From contig JAUYMQ010000560.1 in assembly GCA_030698575.1 (NCBI GenBank), forward strand, positions 1 through 8,882: a DNA stretch of 8,882 nucleotides. The letters run 5' to 3'. The translations under genes and the position numbers were made by a program. Below the pieces are notes generated by a model. The model ran no database searches. It saw only the letters and a program-made list of their open reading frames with translations, and had not been told where the DNA came from. Positions within the stretch are counted from its first letter, which is position 1. Every line of letters begins with the position of its first letter. The stretch is from Deltaproteobacteria bacterium (GTDB lineage: Bacteria > JAUYMQ01). Positions 1-6,000 of this stretch are shown here, piece after piece.

Positions 1-222
1 TCGACGGTGGGAAGCTCGTCGAAGGCGACGGGGTTGCTGGCGCTCGACCATCCCGTGATGCTCGTCGGGCTCCGGGAGATCGGCGCGATGGTGATCGACG
101 TGAAGGGTGGGCGCCTCGATGCGACCTGGATCCAGCGGGGCGGCACGATCGTCGATACGTTCACGATCCTGAAGGGGGGCAAGGACGAAGGCGATTTCAT
201 GCCGAACGCCAACGACAACTGA
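1..222 (+). CDS. Probable metallophosphoesterase, C-terminal fragment (5' end outside window)
   Basis: The reading frame is open from the first base to a TGA at 220-222, so this is the last 73 codons of a gene that starts upstream. The fragment has a beta-rich tail with alternating hydrophobic residues: MLVGLREIGAMVIDV, then a short turn, GGRLDATWIQRGG, then TIVDTFTILKGG. This pattern resembles the C-terminal strands of calcineurin-like and purple-acid-phosphatase-like metallophosphoesterases, where a strand, a G-x-L turn and a final 'G-x-x-x-D-x-F-x-I-x-K' strand close the domain. None of the metal-binding motifs falls inside the window, so the assignment rests on this tail alone. A GTG at position 7 is an internal codon. 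The gene converges on the rhomboid gene with a 33-nt gap. A secreted beta-sandwich enzyme of another family is the main alternative. Confidence 0.45.
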   Translation, partial: STVGSSSKATGLLALDHPVMLVGLREIGAMVIDVKGGRLDATWIQRGGTIVDTFTILKGGKDEGDFMPNANDN

Positions 223-226
223 GTTT

Positions 227-241
227 CGGCGGCGAACGCCG
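227..241. terminator. Short GC hairpin between convergent genes, weak terminator candidate
   Basis: CGGCG (227-231) pairs with CGCCG (237-241) across a 5-nt GCGAA loop, just after the phosphoesterase stop and before the 3' end of the opposing rhomboid gene. The position suits a shared terminator. Neither strand shows a T-tract after the stem, so intrinsic termination is not demonstrated. Confidence 0.25.
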
Positions 242-255
242 GGCTGGAGGTGAGA

Positions 256-1134
256 TCAGCGGAGAGCGACCACCCAGCTATAGAACACCGTCGCAAGCGC
301 GGCGATGCCGAGGGTCCACTGAAGGCGGGCTCCGGGCGGACGAGGAAATGCGATCCCGGCGAAGAGCCCGAGAACGCATCCCAGCAGGAAGCCAAAGAGG
401 TGCGCCCCGAGATCGACGCGTGGTCCCGCGGTGCCCAACCACGCAAGGAGCGCCAGGCCGGCGGCGAAGGGAACCCACGCGCGCCGGCCGCCCGCTTCCG
501 TTCGGCGGCGCCGTGCGACACCCAGGCCGCCCAGTATGCCGAGTGCACCGAATAAGGCGGTCGAGGCGCCCACCGAGTTGTGAGGCGCGCTCTGGAGGAG
601 GGCGTTCACGAAATTCCCTCCGGCTCCCGCGAGCAGAATGAGGGCGCCGCCAAGCCCCACACCGAGGAGACGAAAAGAGGCGCTCAGAAAGATGGCGCCC
701 ATGATCGCGTTGCCGAGCACGTGCAGGACGTCAGTGTGCAATGTGAGAGCGGTTACCGTGAGCCAGAGATCGCCGTTCACGATCCTCCCGGCATCCGCGC
801 TGCCGCGTTCGAACCAGAGCACCGCCGGATTCCGGGAACCCGTCACAAGAAACAATACAAGGAGCGCCACCGAAACGGCGAGCCCGGCCAGCAAGTGACC
901 CGAGCCGGCGGGCGCGTGCTCTTCCTGCACCTCTCCCCTGTTCTCACGAACGTAGCGAAAGAGGGCGGTGGCTGCGCGCTCGGCATCTCCGACCGGTACG
1001 CCGAGGGCGAAGCCCTCTTGCGTGCGCCGCACGCTCGCGGATATGCCCTGTGTGGCGAGAACGAGCGCCCACTCCTCGGCCACTTTACGCCCCGGAGCGA
1101 TCCGCAGAAGAATCTCTCTTTCCCGATAGATCAT
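256..1134 (-). CDS. Rhomboid-family intramembrane serine protease with soluble N-terminal domain
   Basis: This is a multi-pass inner-membrane protease that would cleave transmembrane substrates inside the bilayer. From the ATG at 1134 it has 292 residues. Residues about 7-62 form a small soluble domain (ILLRIAPGRKVAEEWALVL, then a strand ending FALGVPV) that resembles the DUF2007-like fold often fused to bacterial rhomboids. About six hydrophobic helices follow from residue 80. The rhomboid signatures are intact: H133, H138 and N142 (HTDVLHVLGN) in TM2, nucleophile S191 in GASTALFG, and general base H245 in AHLFGFLLG. The residue after the serine is Thr, where GlpG-type enzymes have Gly. The frame stays open to a TTG at 1236, which would add 34 basic residues. 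I prefer the ATG because the folded domain begins right after it and the TTG has no clear ribosome site. A GGAAGGGG run lies about 15 nt before the ATG, farther than ideal. The substrate is unknown. Confidence 0.88.
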   Translation of the reverse strand: MIYREREILLRIAPGRKVAEEWALVLATQGISASVRRTQEGFALGVPVGDAERAATALFRYVRENRGEVQEEHAPAGSGHLLAGLAVSVALLVLFLVTGSRNPAVLWFERGSADAGRIVNGDLWLTVTALTLHTDVLHVLGNAIMGAIFLSASFRLLGVGLGGALILLAGAGGNFVNALLQSAPHNSVGASTALFGALGILGGLGVARRRRTEAGGRRAWVPFAAGLALLAWLGTAGPRVDLGAHLFGFLLGCVLGLFAGIAFPRPPGARLQWTLGIAALATVFYSWVVALR

Positions 1135-1433
1135 GGCGTCAATGAACTGCCCCTTCCGGTAGCGCCGGACGATCGATCGAGCTTTGCCTCGAGCGCTCCC
1201 GTGATCCAGTATTTCAATCGAAACACGTTTGAGCAATAGCAGGGTTCAACGCACCCCGAAGTTGCCGAGGATTTCGCAGGAACCGACTTCTTGAGGTGGC
1301 CAGGTGCTTCCCTGGACCGGCTTCCGAGAAGCCCAAAAATTCCAATGCGGACGGGGGTTCTTGGAAGGAGAGAGCAGGATTCCTGGGCCACGCCTTTTAA
1401 CCGGGGTCTTCAGATCTGCGCAGGAATCACAGG
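1135..1433. other. Intergenic region between divergent rhomboid and TA module
   Basis: No convincing gene was found here. Bases 1135-1236 could encode a 34-residue extension of the rhomboid protein if a TTG is used. Small inverted repeats are present: CCAGG (1300-1304) with CCTGG (1311-1315) across a 6-nt loop, and CAGGA (1375-1379) with TCCTG (1381-1385) around one base. Neither is followed by a T-run. This stretch must hold the rhomboid promoter on the minus strand, but no minus-strand -35/-10 pair is convincing. The right edge abuts the TA promoter. Confidence 0.5.
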
Positions 1434-1462
1434 TTGACAAGTCTGCCAAACCGTACCAAAAT
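1434..1462 (+). promoter_or_regulatory. Candidate sigma-70 promoter of the RES/Xre toxin-antitoxin operon
   Basis: A perfect TTGACA -35 box (1434-1439) is followed after exactly 17 nt by CAAAAT (1457-1462), which matches four of six -10 consensus positions including the second A and the final T. Transcription would start near 1469, giving a leader of about 25 nt before the GGAG ribosome site and the ATG at 1494. Inverted repeats lie at the expected operator position. TGCCA (1444-1448) pairs with TGGCA (1474-1478), and GCCA-ACC-TGGC spans 1467-1477. Autoregulation by the antitoxin is typical of such modules, but this operator is an inference. Confidence 0.6.
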
Positions 1463-1482
1463 AGAGGCCAACCTGGCAGCAT

Positions 1483-1486
1483 GGAG
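1483..1486 (+). promoter_or_regulatory. Ribosome-binding site deciding the antitoxin start
   Basis: GGAG lies 7 nt before the ATG at 1494, which is ideal spacing, and downstream of the predicted transcription start. The longer in-frame alternative, TTG at 1434, does have AGGA upstream at 1422-1425. That TTG is the -35 box itself, so a transcript from this promoter would not contain it. Confidence 0.55.
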
Positions 1487-1493
1487 TAGCGTG

Positions 1494-1943
1494 ATGGCAG
1501 CCGAAGCGAAGAGAGTGGTGGACCTCCTTGGCGGAGCGAAAGTCCTTGGGGCGAAGGTTCGAACACTGGAGGATCTGAAGGCCAGGATACGTGAGGGGCT
1601 ACCTTATAAGGCGGTTGCCGCCGTCGCGAAGGCGATCGAGGGCAACGGCATCAAGGAAGAAGAACTGTCGGAAGCACTTGGACTGCCAACTCTTCGCACC
1701 CTCCGGCGACGAAAGAAGCGCAACAAGCTGGAGCCTGGGGAATCGGATCGACTCGTCAGAATGGCGAGAATTGTAGCCAAGGCAATCGAGGTCCTTGGGA
1801 GCAACGAAAAGGCCGGTACGTGGCTGGATAGGCCCAACCGAGCCTTGGGCGGGAAAAAGCCTTTGGCCCTGCTTGATACCGATATCGGCGTAGAGCAGGT
1901 TGGGGACGTTCTAGGGCGTATGGAATACGGAGTCTATAGTTAG
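1494..1943 (+). CDS. Antitoxin of RES/Xre type II TA pair (DUF2384, Xre/MbcA/ParS family)
   Basis: This is a 149-residue cytoplasmic DNA-binding antitoxin that would bind and neutralise the RES toxin encoded next to it and repress their shared promoter. Residues about 8-50 form the helical N-terminal region (VVDLLGG, then IREGLPYKAV). Residues about 53-79 form the Xre-like helix-turn-helix (EEELSEALGLPTLRTLRRRK). Residues about 85-149 are the DUF2384 toxin-binding domain, with the family hallmarks RLVRMARIV, WLDRPNRALGGKKPLALLDT and the C-terminal LGRMEYGVYS. The C-terminal tail of such antitoxins inserts into the toxin active site. The ATG at 1494 is chosen over a GTG at 1491 and a TTG at 1434 because of GGAG spacing and the promoter position. 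The stop TAG overlaps the toxin GTG by one base, which suggests translational coupling. The gene has lower G+C than its neighbours, consistent with horizontal acquisition. Confidence 0.9.
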   Translation: MAAEAKRVVDLLGGAKVLGAKVRTLEDLKARIREGLPYKAVAAVAKAIEGNGIKEEELSEALGLPTLRTLRRRKKRNKLEPGESDRLVRMARIVAKAIEVLGSNEKAGTWLDRPNRALGGKKPLALLDTDIGVEQVGDVLGRMEYGVYS

Positions 1944-2413
1944 TGATAGTATGGCGGCTTTGTCGCAAGAAACATTCAAGGACTCCTTTGGACGGAGAAG
2001 GTGCCAAGAAATATGGAGGACGCTGGAACCACAAGGGCCTTCAGCTGGTGTATTGTTCTTCGACATTGTCGCTCTGTACGCTCGAGTATCTTGTTCATTT
2101 GCAAGCGGATCTGATGCCGGCCGATCTTGTCTCCATCTCGATCGAACTACCTGATTCTATATCGATCAAGAATGTTGAACTGAAACACCTTCCTCGGGGC
2201 TGGCAAAAGTACCCCGCGCCTTCCGAACTTCAAGACCTCGGAACAAAGTGGGCGAAAAGTAGACACAGTCTTGCCCTGCGTGTTCCCTCTTCTCTGATAC
2301 CTGTTGAGTACAACTACATTTTGAATCCTGATCACGCGGAATTTACAAAAGTTATCATCAAAGAGACCGAGCCCTTCAAGTTCGACCCAAGACTTGTAGG
2401 AAAGAGAAATTGA
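1943..2413 (+). CDS. RES-domain toxin (NAD+-consuming type II TA toxin)
   Basis: This 156-residue RES-domain protein starts with GTG in a TAGTG overlap with the antitoxin stop. Characterised RES toxins (MbcT of Mycobacterium tuberculosis, Pseudomonas putida RES, ParT) resemble ADP-ribosyltransferases and act on NAD+ or transfer ADP-ribose to a target. Which activity applies here cannot be read from sequence. Family motifs are visible: an N-terminal WRLCRKKH strand, the Arg of the RES motif at R27 in YGGRWNHKG, Y37 in the following LVYCSS strand, the acidic E48 in CTLEYLVH, and the Ser of the motif at S116/S117 in RVPSSLIPVEYNYILNPDH, with N124 and N128-P129 nearby. All key positions look intact, so the toxin should be active. 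Its length is usual for the family. The gene is among the most AT-rich parts of the window: 2281-2340 has 26 G+C in 60 bases. A GTG start next to an ATG-started antitoxin fits a toxin made at a lower level than its antidote. Confidence 0.92.
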   Translation: MIVWRLCRKKHSRTPLDGEGAKKYGGRWNHKGLQLVYCSSTLSLCTLEYLVHLQADLMPADLVSISIELPDSISIKNVELKHLPRGWQKYPAPSELQDLGTKWAKSRHSLALRVPSSLIPVEYNYILNPDHAEFTKVIIKETEPFKFDPRLVGKRN

Positions 2414-2426
2414 GCAGGCAGCCTGC
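2414..2426 (+). terminator. Hairpin directly after the toxin stop, weak terminator candidate
   Basis: GCAGGC (2414-2419) and GCCTGC (2421-2426) are perfect inverted arms around a single base, so about five pairs could form with a three-base loop. They start at the base after the toxin TGA. The following sequence is CCCTTC, and the nearest T-run (2458-2462) is over 30 nt away. The stem may terminate the operon or shield its 3' end, but it is not a textbook intrinsic terminator. Confidence 0.3.
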
Positions 2427-2465
2427 CCCTTCAAGAAGCGTCCGCCCTCCCGCCGTATTTTTCGT

Positions 2466-2495
2466 TTGACAACGTATAATCTGCATTCGTACTAT
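2466..2495 (+). promoter_or_regulatory. Candidate promoter of the marR-activase fusion operon
   Basis: A perfect TTGACA (2466-2471) is followed after 18 nt by TACTAT (2490-2495). The -10 candidate keeps the first TA and final AT of the consensus. The start would fall near 2502, leaving a leader of roughly 67 nt. The AT-rich stretch 2456-2512 stands out against the GC-rich genes downstream. An exact TATAAT (2475-2480) sits inside the spacer but has no -35 partner. CGTT (2463-2466) and AACG (2471-2474) form a short inverted repeat across the -35 box, a plausible position for a MarR operator half, though the arms are only four bases. Confidence 0.5.
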
Positions 2496-2546
2496 ATGGC
2501 TTCGGATAATTAACCGACCGGGAAACCTAGCGCTCCCCCTCCACCG

Positions 2547-2560
2547 GGGCCCAGGGGCCC
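2547..2560 (+). promoter_or_regulatory. GC-rich leader hairpin overlapping the marR ribosome-binding region
   Basis: GGGCC (2547-2551) and GGCCC (2556-2560) can pair across a CAGG loop. The only Shine-Dalgarno-like run before the marR ATG, AGGGG at 2553-2557, lies in the loop and 3' arm, 11 nt before the start codon. Folding would partly hide it, so marR translation may be weak or conditional. This is an inference from the sequence alone. Confidence 0.3.
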
Positions 2561-2568
2561 GCCTTTCC

Positions 2569-3030
2569 ATGCCGATGATCCGACCTCACGACTGTTTCTA
2601 TTACCTGATCTCCAGAGCAACGCTGGTGGCGACCTCGGTCCTCAAGATGGAGTTCGAGGCCGCCGGTGTGCCGGAGGTGCGGCCGGCCTACCTGGGCGTG
2701 CTGCTGACGCTCTGGAACGAGGACCGCCTGGGATCCCTGGAGCTGGGGCGGCGGGCGGGGCTGGAGCCTTCCAGCATGACGAGCCTCGTCGACCGCATGG
2801 AGCGCGATGAGTTGATCCGCCGGGAGGCCGACCCCGGGGACCGGCGGGCGCAGCGAATCTGCCTCACCCCGACGGGCAAGCGCTGCCAGCAGAAGGTTCT
2901 GGAGGTCGTGGACTGCACGCTGGCCAAGGGAACCCGGGGCGTCTCCAGCAAGGAAATCTCACGAACCAAGGAAATCCTCCAACACTTCCTGACGAACCTG
3001 CATGAAGAGAAGAGAGGGAGCCATGAGTAG
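2569..3030 (+). CDS. MarR-family transcriptional regulator
   Basis: This 153-residue winged helix-turn-helix protein is expected to be a homodimer that binds palindromic operators and is released by a ligand or by oxidation. The helical N-terminus spans about 8-50. The HTH spans about 54-82 ([30 protein letters not shown]), with the recognition helix around [12 protein letters not shown]. The wing carries the MarR signature D-P-G-D-R-R-A at 88-94 followed by [10 protein letters not shown]-terminal dimerisation helix closes the protein. The ATG at 2569 is used, and a second ATG at 2575 is the alternative. Four cysteines (9, 98, 106, 116) are notable for a protein of this size. The last 8 nt overlap the start of the fusion gene (ATGAGTAG), so the two are co-transcribed and probably translationally coupled. 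This makes the regulator a likely controller of the fusion protein. The effector is unknown. Confidence 0.92.
   Translation: MPMIRPHDCFYYLISRATLVATSVLKMEFEAAGVPEVRPAYLGVLLTLWNEDRLGSLELGRRAGLEPSSMTSLVDRMERDELIRREADPGDRRAQRICLTPTGKRCQQKVLEVVDCTLAKGTRGVSSKEISRTKEILQHFLTNLHEEKRGSHE
3014..3017 (+). promoter_or_regulatory. Ribosome-binding site choosing the fusion-gene start
   Basis: GAGG, within a longer purine run (AGAGAGGGAG), ends 5 nt before the ATG at 3023. An in-frame ATG at 3002 would add seven residues (MKRREGA) but would place this ribosome site inside the coding region. The residues after the 3023 ATG lead straight into the first nucleotide-binding strand, so 3023 is preferred. Confidence 0.55.
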
Positions 3031-6000
3031 CAGAATCGCCGGCTGCGACCTGGGCAAAGCTTCCGCGAGTTTCGTGATCGCGCGTGTGCAAGATGGGGGC
3101 GAGACCGTCATCGAAGACGTCCAGTACCTTCTTCACGAAGGGAAACCTCTGGATCTCTTCCGCCAGTGGTACCACGAGAAGAACGTGGCCGGCTGCAGAG
3201 CCCTGGGGGCGACGGGGATCTACGCCGATGAGCTGACCGAACCGGTTCTGATGCTTCCCGAGGACTCCTGCCAGGAGGCGGCGCTCGAGCAGCTTCCCGG
3301 TCTCGAGGCGTCCCTGAACCTGGTGAGCATCGGCGCGCACGGCTACGGGGTCCTGAGCCGCAAGCCTCGGGGCCCGGGCCGGTCGGGTGGCAACGGGAAC
3401 GGGTCCGCGTTTTCCTACCAGTACCTGGAGAACGACAAGTGCTCCTCCGGTACCGGTGAGAACATCAAGAAGATCGTCGGCCGCTTCGGCCTGAGCATCG
3501 AGGAAGCTGATGCGCTGGCGCTATCCGCGCCCGAAAGCATTCCGATCACCGCGCGCTGCTCCGTCTTCGCCAAGAGCGAGATGACCCACTTCGCGAATCA
3601 GGGCAAGCCCACCGGTGAGCTCTTCAAGGGCTTCTTCGCATCGGTGGCCCGGAACACGCGGGCTCTCCTGGCGAGAAACCACGTCGACGGCCCCGTCTAT
3701 CTGATCGGCGGGCCTGCCCGTATTCGTTCGATCAAGGAATCCTTCGAGGCGCTTCTGGGGCAGCAGGTCATTTGCCCGCCCCACTTCCTCTCCTTCGAGG
3801 CGGTGGGCGCGGCGGCCCTTGCGGCGGAGCAGGCCGCGTCTGCTTTGCTGGGCGTGCTTCCCGAAAATCCAGACGACATCATCCAGAACCGGGAGCGGCG
3901 GTTCACGGTGCTCGAGCCCGCCAGCCGCTGGAAAGAGAAAGTCACGCTCATGCCCGAGGCCGAGCCGGAGCCGGAGGCGATGGGCCAGCCCGCCATCCTC
4001 GGCCTGGATCTGGGTTCAACCGGCGCGAAGGCGGTGCTGACCTCGGTGGAGACCGGAAGGCCCGTGCTGGACATCTTCGATCGGACCAAGGGGAACCCGG
4101 TGGATGCCGCCCGCAGGCTCGTGAAGGCGGTCCTCGATCGCTGCACGCCGGACATCCGGGCAATCGGCATCACCGGCTCGGGCCGCGAGGCCGTGGCGAC
4201 GCTCCTGCGGACGGTCTTCCCCGACAGCGATCGCATCGTGGTCCTGAACGAGATCGTGGCGCATGCGCGGGCGGCGATCCTCTGCGACCCGGACGGCGGC
4301 GACGATCTGTCGGTGATCGAGATCGGCGGACAGGACGCGAAGTACATCCGTATCCAGGGCGGCAGGATTGTCGAGAGCGACATGAACAAGGCCTGCAGCG
4401 CGGGCACCGGTTCGTTCCTCGAGGAGCAGGCGCTCTTCTACGATATCACCGAGATCCCCGAGTTCATCCGCCTGGCCACGGAGGCCACGCGGCCGCCGGA
4501 TCTCGGCTCGATGTGCACCGTCTACGTGGCGGACGCGGGGGCGCAGGCGCTCAAGGATGGTTTCGATCTCTCGGACATCTTCGCCGGTTTTCAGTACTCG
4601 GTGGTGCACAACTACCTGAACCGGGTCATGGGACAGCGGACGCTGAGCAGGAAGATCTTCTTCCAGGGCAAACCCGCGTCCAATCCCTCGCTGGCATGGA
4701 CCCTGGGCGCCGTGACGGGGCGGGAGATCGTCGTTCCCCCCAACCCGGGCGCCATGGGGGCCTGGGGCATCGGGCTTTGCGCGACGGAGCAGATCGGCGC
4801 CGAGGCGCTGCGCACGGCGGAGCCGCTGAACGTCGAATCGATCCTCGACGCCGAGATCACCGCCCGCTCGGAGTTCCGCTGCAAGGATCCGAAGTGCCAG
4901 ACGCTCTGCCCGATCGAGCGCACCACGATCTCGATGGGCCCGGAAACAAGGGTGGCGGTGTCGGGCGGCGCGTGCCCGAAGTTCGAGCTGGCGACGAAGA
5001 ACCAGCCAAAGCTCGAGAAGGAGGCGCCCAATCCCTTCGAGCTGAGAGAGAAGCTGGTCCGGTCCTTCGTCAAGGAGAGCCCAGCGGGGCGCGTCGTCGC
5101 GCTTCCCGCGGCCGGGGCCACGAACGGCCACATCCCGTGGCTCGCGACGTTCCTGGCCGAGCTGGGGTTCTCGGTGCGGCTGCTCGAGTCCGACGCCTTC
5201 TCACTGGCGAACGGGGAGCAGCTCTGCCACAGCTTCGACTCCTGCGGGCCGACCAAGATCACCCACGCTATCTGCGACACCGACGCCGGGCTGCTCTTCT
5301 TCCCCAAGATCCTCGACGTCGCCGATCCGGATGGCCCGGGCGGGCAGACCTGCGTCACCGAGCAGGCCATGCCCGAGATCATCGAGCAATCGCTCCGGTC
5401 ACGGGGCCGCGAGGTCACCGTTGTTCGCCCTGCTCTCTCCTTCGCGGATGGACTGGATAGCCCGAAGCTGGTCGAGAGCCTGAAGCGGGAGGCGAAGCGC
5501 CTCGGCGTGAGCGCCGATGCGATCGCCCCAGCCGTGGAGAGGGCGGCCAAGGCGCAGGTGCGCTGCAAGGAAGCGCTCGAGCGCATCGGTGAGGAGGCCA
5601 TCGACTACGCGCGATCGCACCAGATTCCCATCGTGCTGCTGTGCGGCCACCTGCACGTCATCCACGACCCGGGCATCAACGCCAATCTTCCCCTGCAGCT
5701 CCGGCGGAACGGCGCGATGGCCATCCCCGTCGACTGCTTCACGATCGATCCCGACACCCCGCTCATGCCCAAGGTGTACTGGGGAGACCCCAACCGATTC
5801 ATGCGCGCGGCCGCCTGCGCGCGCGAGGCAGGCGACATCTTCCCACTTCTGCTCTGCTCCTTCGGGTGCGGGCCCAGTTCCTTGAACGAGCAGGTCTTCC
5901 AGTCGTTGCTCGAAGGCTACCCGAACACCGTTCTCGAAAGTGACGGACACGGCGGCGCCGCCGGCTACGTGACGCGGATCCAGGCTTTCCTGCACTCCGT

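Noticed and set aside
580-1239. A 219-codon plus-strand frame opposite the rhomboid gene
   Set aside because: It is antisense to a protein with all rhomboid catalytic motifs, and its translation is charged low-complexity sequence.
2475-2480. An exact TATAAT before marR
   Set aside because: No acceptable -35 box lies 16-18 nt upstream. It falls within the spacer of the better TTGACA/TACTAT pair.
2546-2560. Duplicated GGGGCCC as a possible protein-binding direct repeat
   Set aside because: It is better explained as a short leader hairpin. No third copy or spacing pattern supports an operator.
4016-5131. Long minus-strand open frames opposite the fusion gene (also 4612-5601, 5399-6073 and 6683-7270)
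   Set aside because: They are antisense shadows of high third-position G+C in the fusion gene, and no recognisable family motif appears.
3772-5460. A 562-codon plus-strand open frame inside the fusion gene
   Set aside because: It is a +1-type shadow of the GC-rich fusion gene. Its translation is Arg/Gly-rich low-complexity sequence without domain motifs.
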